A stretch of 62,000 nt of DNA. Origin: Symsagittifera roscoffensis. Its lineage: Eukaryota; Xenacoelomorpha; Acoela; Convolutidae. The stretch is from the NCBI RefSeq assembly GCF_963678635.1, contig NC_087065.1:50102452-50164451 (forward strand), read 5' to 3'. The notes beneath the pieces are model-generated. The model made no database searches. It saw only the letters and a list, made by a program, of their open reading frames with translations, and was not told where the DNA came from. Below, one piece after another: positions 43,085 through 55,229 of the stretch. Every line of letters begins with the position of its first letter. The stretch's first letter is position 1. Made by a program: the position numbers and the translations under genes.

Positions 43085-43395
43085 GGGTTGAAGTGTTCGA
43101 CTCATGATTCGACCGACACGGTCAAATGGAGTCCGATTTCCGTCGCAAATTAAGACGGTCGAACGAACACTATAATCGAAAAAAGTCGAATCATGAGTCG
43201 AACACGGTCGAATCATGAGCCAAACAGGGTCGAATCATGAGTCGAACAGAGTCGCAACAAAGCAAATTTGCGTCGCACAAAGTCGCAACATGGTTCGCGC
43301 AAAGTCGCAACATGGGTCGCGTAAAGTCGCAACATGGGTCGCGCAAAGTCGCAACATGGGTCGCTCAAAGCCTAACATGGGTCGCGCAAAGCTTA
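43085..43395. repeat. 22-bp GTCGAA/GTCGCA minisatellite
   Basis: Two sub-arrays with the same 22-bp period. The first has units like GTCGAATCATGAGTCGAACA (43187-43250). The second has about five units of GTCGCAACATGGGTCGCGCA (43275-43395). A more degenerate GTCGAAC-rich lead-in starts at 43085 with TTCGACTCATGATTCGACC. Confidence 0.9.
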
Positions 43396-43724
43396 TGTAT
43401 TGGAATTGATGTCTGATTTTTTGCTTGCATAAGCGTTATACTGATGCAGATTGCAAAATCATCCAGTATATATGTATTTTTAATGCGCAGTTAGCTAGGT
43501 CAACATATTTGCTGATCAAATGCATGACAGCCACGAGAAGGCCTATACTTGGTTCCAACCTAAATTATAAGCAATCTTTTTAGGGTAACAACAAATTAGA
43601 TACCACATAAACTGAAAGCTAGAAGAAACATCAATCAGAAAAGATAAATGAGTTTTAACAAAAAAATACGATTACTAAATGAAACACACGTACCGCGCAC
43701 CTAAAAATAGAAATAAGTTTTGGT
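43396..43724. other. No recognised gene
   Basis: AT-rich spacer between two repeat arrays; no motif seen. Confidence 0.45.
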
Positions 43725-45850
43725 ACCATATGTACGAATCGACTGTTTCTATTTTTTTTTCAAATTATCGTTAAAAAACTTTTAAAGAGGTGCAGCACGT
43801 TCTCCGCTGTAAAAAAGACAACCGATTGATATTGAAAATTGGTAAATCCAAAATTCGAAAAAAAAAAAAAATTTCAGCTTCCAAAACCCGACAAAAAAAT
43901 ACCAAGATGCTTTTTACTGAGAGTTCAGAAAAAGTTTTGTACACTTTAAAAAAATTAAAACCAACACTCAGACTCTAATTCAGCTAGCTTCAGGAGAATT
44001 TAGCCCAAAAAACTTATTTTTTCGAAGATAAGATCCAAAACGAAAATGGTAAATTAGACATTGTCCAGTTTTTTTTTTGGAACCATATGCACGAATCGAC
44101 TGTTTCCAAGCAACAATTAAAATTCTTGTTGAAAAATTATTTACACTGGCGCCACACACTCTCCGTCTGAGAAATACAAGAAATCAGATTGAGACTGAAG
44201 ATTAGTAAACCCAAACTTCAAAAAGTTACAAAACTTTTACCTCCAAAAAACCGAAAAAAAGTCAATAAGAGATGCTTTTTCACTGAGAGGTCAGAAAAGA
44301 TTTTTGTACAGTTTCGAGCAATCAAAACCACAACTCAGACTTTGAATCAGCTTGGTTTGGTAGAATTCCGTCCAAAATTTTTTTTTCTCAAAGATAAGAT
44401 CCAAAGTATAAACGGTCAATTTGACGTTCTCCAGTTTTTTTTCGGTACCATATGTACAAATTTACTGTTTGCAAGAGTGTTTTGAATTTATTGTTTAAAA
44501 ACTTATGAAAGGGCGCCGCACGCTCTCTGCCTGTGAAGTATAAGATAATAAGAGATAATAGATTGAGACTGAAAATAAATAAATCCAAAATTCGAAAAAT
44601 AGCAAGTTTTTCAACTTCAAATTACCGACAAAAAAAGAAGACGCTTTTTCACTGAGATGTCAGAAAAAATTTTGCACAAATTGGAGCGATCAAAACCATC
44701 ACTCAGACTCTGAATCAGCTTGCTTTGGGACTGTTTCCTAGAAACAATTAGAATTATTGTCGAAAAAACATTTAAACAGGCACCGCACACTCTCTGCCCG
44801 TGAAGTAAAAATTTATCGATTGGGATTGAAGATTAGTAAAACCAAAAATTGAAAAAAAAATTTACCTTCAAAAAACTGACAAAAATTCAAAACAAGATGC
44901 TTTTTTGCTTAGAGGTCAGAAAAGGCATTTGTACAATTTTCAGCAATCAAAATCAACACTCAGACTATGAATCAGCTTGCATCGGGAGAGTTTTGACCAA
45001 AAAGTTTTTTCTCTACGATAAGATCCAAAATATAAATGCTAAATATGAAGTTATCCAGTTTTGTATGGTACCATATGCACAAATCGTCTGTTTCCAAGAA
45101 ATAAGTAAAATTATTGTTAAGCAAACATTTAAGCAGGCACAAAACATTCTCTGTCTATGAAGTAGAGGATAACTGATTCAGAATGAAAGTCGGTAAAATC
45201 AAAAGTCGAAAAATAAAACTTTTTCACGTTTCAAAAATCTACAAAAAACAAGATACTTTTTCACTGAGAGTTCAGAAACAGTTTCTGTACATTTTCGAAA
45301 AATAAAAACCGAACACTCAGACTCCGAATCAGCTTGCTTCGCGATAGCTTTGCCCATACATTTTTCCCTCAAACATAAGATCCAAGATATAAACGGTAAT
45401 TAACACGTTCTCCAGATTTTTAGTACTATATGCAATGCACGAATCGACTGTTTTCGAGAACGATTTAAAATTATTGTTAAAAGAACATTTAAACATGAGC
45501 AAGTCATTCTCTGTCTATGAAGTAAAGGATAATCGATTCAGGTTAGAGTTGTTAAAACCAAAAGTCGAAAAATAACAAAACTTTTACGTTCCAGAACCCG
45601 ACAAGAAATATATCAAGATGCTTTTTCACTGAGAGGTCAGAAAAGGTTTTCGTACAGTTTAAAAAAATCAAAAACAACACTCAGACTCTGAATCAGCTAG
45701 CTTGGGCAGAATTTCGCAAAAAATTTAAACGTAAATATGACTTTCTCCAATTTTTTTTGTACCATATGCCCGAATCGATTGTTTCCAAAAAATGTATTAA
45801 GTTATCGTTACAAAAATCGACTGTTTCGAAAAATTTGTTTCTAAGATTTG
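43725..45850. repeat. Satellite of about 355 bp, six degenerate units
   Basis: A marker word GAATCGACTGTTTC recurs at about 43737, 44094, 44456 (variant), 44728 (variant in a shortened unit), 45080, 45434, 45772 and a partial at 45820. Each unit also has GCACAC(A/T)CTCTCC(G/A)TCT, TTTTTCACTGAGAGGTCAGAAA, ACTCAGACTCTGAATCAGCT and AAGATAAGATCCAAA. Spacing is mostly 340-363 bp, with one deletion-bearing unit of about 270. Frames inside are chance lysine-rich translations. Confidence 0.9.
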
Positions 45851-45999
45851 GAGAAAACTATTTCGGCGTTAGTCAATCCTAAATGTCAAAAAGTAAACCA
45901 GACAAAATTTAATTAGATTCTCTTTCAATAATTTTGTTTATTTGGAAGTTTCTTTCTTCAATAATTTTGTTTATCTGGAAGTTTATTTTGGAAACACTG
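45851..45999. other. Spacer with a short duplication
   Basis: CTTTCAATAATTTTGTTTAT and TCTTCAATAATTTTGTTTAT, each followed by (T/C)TGGAAGTTT, form two adjacent copies of about 35 bp (45922-45986). Confidence 0.6.
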
Positions 46000-48900
46000 A
46001 GATAGAAAAACAGTCGTGACAATTTTAATGATGATTCTTTTTCCTTTTTTTGAAGCTAACTCGTTTTTTCTATAAATCGGAAACTGGAAACACGCCTGAA
46101 TTCCTTAGACGTCATACTTGCGCAAATATGCATTAAGACAGAAAGCATTTCGGCTCAATCTAGCGCTTCTCTATAAGAAAAACAGTTAGATTTTTTCTGT
46201 AGGGTGACTTTCATTTTAACAGATAGCTGTGAGCTACGCTAGACAACTTGATGAACTCAATGGTCATTGTTGAATCAATCCAGTCAGGTTGACGACCCAG
46301 ATTGCATCAATTTTCCGAAGAAAAATGTTTACCCTATTTAAATGGTCATGTCAACTCAGGCTCGCGAAACAATGGGAAAAAAGCATCAAAAGTGCCAAAA
46401 TTGACATGACAAGTAAGGAAGGGAATTTTTTTTCTCGAATCTGCTGCCAAATTGGCCTTTACATGACTGAATTGTTTCATGAACAAATTTTGAGCTCATC
46501 GAGCTAGCTAGGGTAGCCTACATGTATTCGTGAAAATGAAAAATAAAATCATGCGCAAAATACTGCTACAGAGAGCGACAGAAAAAACTCACTTTTTCGA
46601 AAAAAAGAAGCCCTATTTTTAGCCCAAACGAATTATAGCGTACTTGAAACTATCTTGAACATGAGTTTTAGAGTTTTGAAGCAAACTTTTTTTTTAAAAC
46701 TATAGAAAAACCAAGACACGTTCGAAAAACAAGGAAGAATTAGTAAAAGTACCAGAGTTGTCATGACAAATAAGCTAATGTAAATATGGGTTTTCTGGAA
46801 ACTGATGTCAAATCGGTCGTCAACATGACTGGTTGATTCATGATTGACCTTTGAGCTCATCGATCTATTTAGGGTTGCCTACAAGTATCCGTGAAAAAGA
46901 AAAAAACTGCGCAAAAAATTGGTTACAGAGAGCGACAAAAAAAACATTTAAAAAAAAAAAGAAGCACTGCATTGAGCCAAAAGTTAAAATATCGTAGACA
47001 AAATTTTTAGAGATTTTCAAGCATTTGTCTTTGCCCTAATTTATAGAAAAACCGAGAAACTTTCGAAAAACAAGGGAAAAATTTCATCAAAGTACCAGAG
47101 TTGACATGAGAAGTTAGCAAATTTTTCTGGAATTTGATGCCAAGTAATTCTTCAAATGACTGAAATATTTCATTTATAAGCTTTGAGCGCATCAGTTTTC
47201 TAGTGTAGCCTATAAGCATCCGTGAAATTATAAAAAACCGTACGCAGAAATTTTTTTGTAGAGAGCGGCAGAAAAAACATAACTTGTTTTAAAAAGAGGC
47301 CCTATATCGAACCAAATACTTTTTGGCCTACGGCAGACTAGCATGAGTATGATTACTGGTGGGTCAAACTAATAGGTTTTTGATAGAAAAAAAAGTTTGG
47401 TAGTTTCGATAGTTGTTACCCTTGTTTTTCGAAACTTATTTTCTTGTTAGTTGGAACAAAGACCGAACCAAAAAAATTTTACGCTAAAGTCAAACACGAC
47501 AAAAAGCATCTGAGCTTGATTTAAGACCTCTCTGTGTAACATATTGTTTTTTCTGCCGCAATCTGTAACAAAATTGTTGTGGCATGACTTTTTTATTCTC
47601 ATGAACTCCGCTATGCTACCCTAGGTAGCCTGATGAGATAAAAATTCATAAATGAATCAACCTGGCAATTCGAAAAAAAGATTTGGCATCAATTTCCAGA
47701 AAGAGGGTAATTACTTTACCCAGCATGTCATGTCAACTCTGGTAATTTTGATGACTCTTTCCCATTGTTTTTCGAACCTATTGTTTTTTGTTCCATAAAT
47801 TGGAAACACGTCTGAAAGCCCTAGAAGTCAGACTCGCGCCAATCTGTATTATGCTAGAAAGCATTTTCGCTCAATCTAGCGCTTCTCTATAAAAACAGTT
47901 ACGTTTAATCGCATGACTACTTTCTTTTTCACGGATACCTGTGATCTACTGTAAACAACTTGATGAGCTCAAAGCTCATTCATGAGTCACTTCAGTCAGG
48001 TTGACAACCTATTTTGCATCACTATGCCGCAGAAATCCAAATACCCGACCTAATTAGCCTTGTCAAATCAGGTTCAAAAAACAATGTGAAAAAACATTGA
48101 AAGTCCCTGAGTTGACATGTCAAGTAAGGTAGGGAAAAACATTTTTTCCGGAATCTGAAGCCAAATCGGTCTTTATTATGACTGGAATGTTTCATGAATA
48201 AACTTTGAGCTCAGCAAGTTATCTAGGATAGCCTACAAGTATCCGTGAAAAAGAAAAAAAAACAGCACAAAAAATTTGTTACAGAGAGCGACAAAAAACC
48301 ATTTCTTTGAAAAAAACTAAGCACTGCAAAGTCAAAAGTGAAGTATCGTGGACAAGATTTTTAGAGATTTTTCAAGCTTTTGTCTTTGCCCTATTTTAAA
48401 GAAAAAAGAAAAACCGAAAAACCGAAAAACAAGAGGAAAAATTCATCAAAAGTACCAGAGCTGACATGAGAAGTTAGCTAACTTTTCTTCAAACTGATGC
48501 CAAGTAAGTCTTCAAATTGACTGAAATATTTCATTTATAAGCTTTGAGCGCATCAAGATTTCTAGTGTAGCCTACAAGTATCCGTGAAAACTTTAAAAAA
48601 CCGTACGCAGAAATTTTGTTGTAAAGAGCGGCAGAAAAAACATAATTTGTTTTAAAGAGAGAACCTATACCGAACCCAAATATTTTTTGGCCTACCGCAG
48701 ACTAGCATGAGTATGATTTCTAGTGGATTAACTTAATAGGTTTTTGATAGAAAAAACTAAGTTCGATAATTTCGATAGTTTTTACCCTTGTTTTTCGAAA
48801 TTTGTTTTCTTGTTAGTTGGAACAAAAACCGATCGTTAAAACCCCTAAAAGAAGATTTTTACGCCAGAGTCAAACACGACGAAAAGCATCTGAGCTTGGC

Positions 48901-51900
48901 ATAAGACCTCTCTGTGTAACAAATTGTTTTTTCTGCCACAGTCTGTAACCAAATTTTTTTGGCATGACTCTTTCATTCTCACGTTATCAAGTTATCTAGG
49001 ATAGCCTGCAGGTGTCCGTGAGAATGAAAAAAAACTTGCACAAAATAGTGTTACAGAGAGTGACCGAAAAAAGCTCACTTTTTTGAAAATGAAGCCCTAT
49101 TTTTAGCCCAATACACGATTTCTAGCGTACTTCAAATTAGCGTGAACATGATTTTCAAGGGTTTCAGAGGTATGTCATGCTTCCAACTATAAAAAAGCAC
49201 GACAAATGCGTTCGAAAAAAAACAAGAAGAAAACCACAAAAGTACCAGAGTTGACATGACAAGTAAGCTAAGCTAAACAGCATTCTTCAGTCGTCAACAT
49301 GACTGGATTGATTCATGATTGAACCTTGAGCTCATCGAGCTATCTAGGGTTGCGTCCATAAAAAAGATTAAAACCACCGCGCAGCCCTAATTTAAACGAA
49401 AACGTTTTCTATCGTACTACAAACTCTCGCGGATTTGATTTTTAGGAGTTTCAGGCATATATCTTTGTTCCAACTGAAGAAAAACCATAACACGTCCGGA
49501 AAACAAGTGATAAAAACAATCAAAAGTACCAAAAGGGTACGGTAAATTGCAATTTTCTAGAAACTGATGCAAAATTGGTCGTCAATATGATTGGACTGAT
49601 TCATGAATGATCTTCGAGCTCAGCGAGCTATCTAGGGTTCCCTAAGAAATCCGTGAGATTGAAAAACAACATTGCAAAAAATTGTTCCAGAGAGCGACAG
49701 AAAATAGCTAACAATTTTTGGGAGAAGCCCTAATGTGAGCAAAAACGTTTTCTACCAATTTGCAAACTAATGAGAACTGAAATTGGAGGGTTTCAGGCAT
49801 TTATCTTTGTTTCAATTATGAAAAAACCAAGGCTCGTTGGAAAAACAAGGGAAGTATCATCAAAAGTACTAGAGTTGGCCTGAAAGTAAGCTAAGGTAAA
49901 TGGCTTTTCTCTGGAAACTGATTCGAGATTGGTCGTCAACGTAACTGCACTGATTCATGAATGAAATTTGAGCTCATCTAGCTCTCTAGGGTTGCCTAAA
50001 ACATCTGTGAAAATGAAAAAAATAACTGCGCATAAATTTGTTCCAGAGAGCGACGGAAAATTGCTTAAATTTTGTAAAAGAAGCCCTAATTTGGTCAAAA
50101 TACTTTCTAGCGTTTTGAAAACTATCGTGAATAGATTTTGAGGGGTTTCAGGCATATGTCTTTGTTCGAAATATAGATAAGCCAAGACACGTTGGACAAA
50201 CAAGGAGAAAATTATGAAGAGTTCCAGAGTTTATATGACATCTAAGCGATAGTAAAAAGGCATTTTCTGGAAACTGAAGCAAAATCGGTCGTCAAAATGA
50301 CTGGAAAGAAAAAACATTGAGCTCATCGAGTTGTCTAGGACTGCCTACAAGTGTCCGTTAAAATGAAAAAAAAAAACAGCGCAAAAAAGAGCGACAAAAA
50401 AGACCCATTTCTTTCATAAAAGTAAGAGCTATATATTACCTGAAACGCTCTCTAGCATACTGCAAAACATCTTGAAAATTATTTTTAGAGATTTCAGGTA
50501 TATGTTTGTTCCCATTACAGAAAAACCAAGACACATTCGAAAAATAAAGGGAAAACTCTTCAAAAGTACCAGAGTTGACATGACAAGCTAGCTAGAGTAA
50601 ATAGCCTTTTCCTAAAAACTGACGTCAAATCGGTCATCACCTTGACTGGATTGATTCATGAATGAATTTTGAGCTCATCGAGCTATCTAGGGTAGCCTAC
50701 AAGTATCCGTGAAATGAAAAAAAAATCGCAAAAAGCGCATTTTAGCGTACTGTCAGCTATCGTGAGTATGATTTTTATAGGTGTTTCGAGATAACTCTTT
50801 TGCTACAACTATAGAAAAACCAACACACGTTGGAAAACAAGGAGTAAAATTATCAAAGGTACCAGAGTTGACATGACAAGTAAGCTAAGGTAAATAGATA
50901 TTTTTTGAAAAACTGATGCCGAATCGGTCATCAACATAACTGTATTGATTCATGAATGAACTTTGTGCTCATCGAGCTATCTAGAGTAGCCTACAAGTAT
51001 CCGCGGAAATGATAAAAAACTGCGCAATAATTTGTTACAGAGAGCGACAGATAAAAACCATTTTTTTTTAATTGAAGCCAAAACGCTTTCTAGCGTACTG
51101 TAAGCTATCGTGAACAAGATTTCTAGGCGTTTATGGCATATGTCTTCGTTCGGACTATAGAAAAAGGAAGACACAAAGGGAAAAAAATGGGAGAAATCAT
51201 TATAAGTACCAGAGTTGACATGACAAATAAAGTAATGAAAAATGATTTTCGAGAAACTGATGCCAAATCATTCTGTAATATGATCGAAATGCTTCAAAAA
51301 AAAGTTTCAGCTCATCGAACTAGCTAGGATAGCCTACATGTATCCGTGAAAACGAAAAAAAATTCGTGCGAAAAAAAATTGTTCCAGAGGGCGGAAGAAA
51401 ATAGAGAAAATAGACTGAATAGAATCTCTAATTTGAGCAAAAAAAGCTTTCTAGCCTACTGCAATTTCTCGTGGAAATGAGTTTTAAGCGATTCAGCCAT
51501 ATGTCTTTTTTCCAACAAAAAAAAATCGAAGAGACGTTCGAAAAACAAGGGGGAAAATCATCAAAAGTACCAGAGGTGGTATGACAAGTTAACTAGAGTA
51601 AAAATCTTTTTTCTGAAAACTGAAGCCAAATCGGACGTCAGCATGACTGGAATGATTTTATGAATGAACATTGAGCTCATCAAGCTTTTTAGGATTGCCC
51701 ACAAATATCCGTCAAAATGATAAAAAAAAAACTGCGCAAAAAGTTTCTTAAAGAGAACGACAGAAGAATCCCATATCTTTTTGAAGAGAAGCACTTTATC
51801 GAGGCAAAGCGTTTTCTAGCATTCTGCAAACTATTGACAACATGATTTTTAGGAATTCAGGCGTATGCTTTTGTTCCAACTTTAGAAAAACGAAGACACG

Positions 51901-53265
51901 CCCGAAAAACAAGGGGGAAATCATCAAAAAACCAGAGTTGACATGACAAGTAGGCTGCGGTAGTGGGACTTCTTCTCGAAACTTATGCCAAACCGGTCGT
52001 CAAAAGGCCAGATTGATTCATGAAAGAATTTTCAATTCATCATATTTTTTAGGGTAGCCTGCAATATCCACGAATTAGAAAAAAATCATGCGGAAAAATA
52101 CTGTTACAGAGAGCGACAGAAAAAACCCATTTTTTCTTGTAAAGAAGAACTATATATTAGCCGAAATGCTTTCTAGCGTACTGCAAAATATCATGAAAAA
52201 GCACTTTTAGGAATTTAAGGCATGCACCTGTTCCAACAATAGAAGAGCCAGGACACGCCCGAAAACCAAGGGGGAAATCATCAAAAGTACCAGAGTTGAC
52301 ATGAAAAGTCAGCTAGTGTGAATAGACTTTTTCTAGAAACTGATGCCACATCGGTCGTCAGCTAACTAATGTGGCCTAAAAAAATCCGTAAAAATGAAAA
52401 AAAAAACTGCGCAAAAATTCTGTTAAAGAAAGCGACAGAAAAAACCCAAATATTTTTGAAGAAAAGCACTATATTGAGCCAAATTGCTTTCTAGAGCTTG
52501 ACAAAAAAGCTACTGTGAAAAAAGCCTTTTTGTGGAAACTGGTGACAAATTGGTCGTAAAACTGTTTGGATTGATTCATGAATGAACTCTTAGCTCCTCA
52601 AGTTAATAAGGGTAGCCTGTAGGTATCCGTGAAAATGAAATGAAATCATGCGCATAAATACTCCTACAAAGAGCCACAGAACAATCTCACATTTTTTTCA
52701 AAGAAGAGCCCTATATTACCCGCAAGGCTTTCTAGCGCACTGAACACTATATTGAACATGATTTTTAGAGTTTGAGGCATGTGTCGTTGTCGAATCTTGT
52801 AGAAAAACAAAACACATTCAAGAAAAAATGGGGAAAATGATCAAACTATCAGAGTTGATATGACAACTTAGCTAGGGTAAAAATCCCTTTTCTGGAAATT
52901 AACTTCAAATGGTCGTCATCATGACTGGGTTGTTTTATTTAAAAACTTTGTGCTCATCAAGTTTTCTAGGGTAGCCTACAAGTATTCCTGAAAATTAAAA
53001 AATCATGCGCAGAAAATTTGTTACAGAAAACGATAGAAAAAACCAAACTGTTTTCAAAGAGAAGCACTATCTTGAGCCAAAAATTATTTTAGCGTACTGT
53101 AACACTTTCATGATCTTTAGGGTTTTCAGTAATATGTACTTGTTCTAACCTATAGAAAAAATAAGATACGTTGGAAAAACAAATGAGTAAATCCAGTCAT
53201 GCCGACGACCGATTTGGCATTATTTTCTAGAGAAAGTCTTTTTACCTTAGCTTAGATATGATAAA

Positions 53266-53387
53266 GACACGTGATAAAGAACCTATGATAATATAGAAAA
53301 AAAGTGATAAAAACCATCAAAATTGCCAGAGTTGACGGTTTTTATCACTTTTGTTTCTATATTATCATAGGTTTGTTATCACGTGTC
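53266..53387. repeat. Long hairpin at the satellite orientation switch
   Basis: Arms of about 50 bases (53266-53315 and 53337-53387) are complementary with only a few unpaired bases; they contain GACACGTGATAA and TATGATAATATAGAAA. The loop of 21 bases contains the satellite word CCAGAGTTGAC. + units end just before it and - units begin after it. Confidence 0.9.
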
Positions 53388-53589
53388 TAGGTTTTTCTAT
53401 AATTGGAACCAAGACATATGCCTGAAACCTCGAAAAATAATGTTCACTATAGTTTGTTGTACGTTTTGGTTAACATGGGACTTCTCTTTAAAAATAAGTC
53501 GCCTTTTTTTCTGTCGCTCTCTGTAACAATAATTTTGCGCAGTGTTTCTTTCAATTTCCTGGATATTTGTAGGCAACCCTAAGAAGGCA

Positions 53590-53680
53590 ACCCGATGAGC
53601 TGAAACCCGATGAGCTGAAATGTCATCGGCAACCCGATGAGGCATCTTTGTAGGCAACCCGATGAGCTGAAATGTCTTTC
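53590..53680. repeat. CCCGATGAGCTGAAA short tandem repeat
   Basis: Four copies or part-copies of GGCAACCCGATGAGCTGAAA inside a - strand satellite unit, a local expansion of its GATGAGCTGAAA segment. Confidence 0.8.
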
Positions 53681-53867
53681 GTGAGTCAATCCAGTTACGT
53701 TTACGCCGATTTGGCATCAGTTTCCAGAAAAAGGCTACTCATTTTTGCTTACTTGCAATGTCAACTTTGTTTTTTTTTATGATTTTCCCCTTTTTTTTTC
53801 AAACATGTCTCATTTTTACATATCAAAGACATAAACCTGAAGCCGCTAAAAAAATTTTGCTACAGCT

Positions 53868-53935
53868 TTGTACTAAAGCTTTGTACTAAGTTTTGCTACA
53901 GCTTTGTACTATAAAGCTTTGTACTAAATTTTGCG
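53868..53935. repeat. GCTTTGTACTAAA short tandem repeat
   Basis: Four copies of (A)GCTTTGTACTA, two of them preceded by TTTTGCTACA, inside a satellite unit. Confidence 0.8.
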
Positions 53936-55229
53936 CGCTTTTTGTTTTCATTTTGACTGATAATTTCAGGCTACCTAGATTGCTCTATGAGCTCATAGTT
54001 CTTTTCAGAATCAATGCAGTCATGCTGACGCCCGATTTTACATCCATTTCCAAAAAAGTCTATATACCTTAGCTTTCTTGTCATGTCAACTCTGGCACTT
54101 TTGATGACATCCCCGTTGTTTTTCGAATGAATTTTAGTTTCTCTGTAGAAGGAAGTAAGACATGTGTCTGAAATCTCAAGAAAGCAAATTAACGACAGTT
54201 TACAGTACGCTAGAAAGCGTTTCGTCTAATGTAAGGCTTCTCTTCAAAAAAAAAGGTTTTTTTTCTGTCGCTCCCTGTGATAGTAATATTGCGCATGATT
54301 TTTTTCTTTTTCACGGATACCTGCATGCTACCCCAGATAAATTGTCGAGCTGCTAAAGTTTCATTCATGAATCAATCCAGTCAAAATGGTGACCTATCTA
54401 GCGTCAGTTTCAAGAAAAATCTACTTACCGTAGCTTACTTATCATGTCAACTCTAGTACTTTTGATGAGTTCCCCCTGGTTTATTCGAACATCTGTTGGA
54501 TTTCTATAGTCGGAAAAAATACATAAGAACGAATTGCCTAAAATCATTTTCACGATATATTTCAGTGCGCTAGAATGCGTTTTGGCTCAAAACACTGCTT
54601 CTTCAAAAAAAATTTTTTGGGTTTTTTCTGTCGCTCTCTAAAACAAAGATTTTGCGCAGTTTGTTTTCTATTTCACGGATAAAAGTAACTACCTTAGATA
54701 AATCTATGAGCTCATAGTTCATTTCTGAATCAGTGCATTCATGCTGACGAACGGTTTCACATCAATTTTAGAAAAAGTCTACTTAACTTAGCTTACTTGT
54801 CACGTCAACTCCGGTACTTTTGATAAACTCCCACCGGTTTTCAAATATGTCTTAGTTGTTTTTGTAAATGGAACCACGACGTATACTTGAAAACCCGAAA
54901 AATCATGTTTACGATAATTTACAGTACGCTTCTCATTAAGAAAAAAAGCTGCTTCTCTTCAAGGAAAAGTGGGGTTTTTTCTGTCGCTCTCTGTAACAGT
55001 AGTTTTGCGCATGTTTATATTTTCACTTTCACGGATACGTGCAAGCTACCCTAGATAAGTTGATAGGCTCAAAATTCATTCATGAATCTATCCAGTTTAG
55101 TTAACGACCGATTTGGCATCAGTTTAATGGCTATTTACCGTATCCTACTTGTTATGTCAACTCTGGTACTTTTGATGATTTTCGCTCTTGTTAATCGATT
55201 TTCGCCTTAAATATGTCTATTACATTTCA

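Larger units (their letters stand above)
46000..55200. repeat. Satellite of about 350 bp in mixed orientation, more than 20 degenerate units
   Basis: Diagnostic words in the + orientation are CCAGAGTTGACATGACAAG, TTCATGAATGAACTTTGAG, CTATCTAGGGTAGCCTAC, CAGAGAGCGACAGAAAAA and TTTCTAGCGTACTG. + units start near 46404, 46758, 47102, 48113, 48463, 49251, 49870, 50229, 50574, 50874, 51216, 51577, 51937, 52297 and 52855, mostly 300-360 bp apart. - units lie at about 46000-46280, 47370-47990, 48740-48990 and 53400-55200. A 1.36-kb higher-order repeat is visible (47102 to 48463; 47330 to 48691). No genes. Confidence 0.92.

Noticed and set aside
43187-43395. CRISPR-like regular short repeats
   Set aside because: Units are directly adjacent with no unique spacers, and the genome is eukaryotic.
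43215-43409. Open frame of 64 codons with repeated VAQSRNM-type peptide
   Set aside because: It is a translation of the 22-bp minisatellite; 22 is not a multiple of three, and the frame stays open only because the unit lacks stops.
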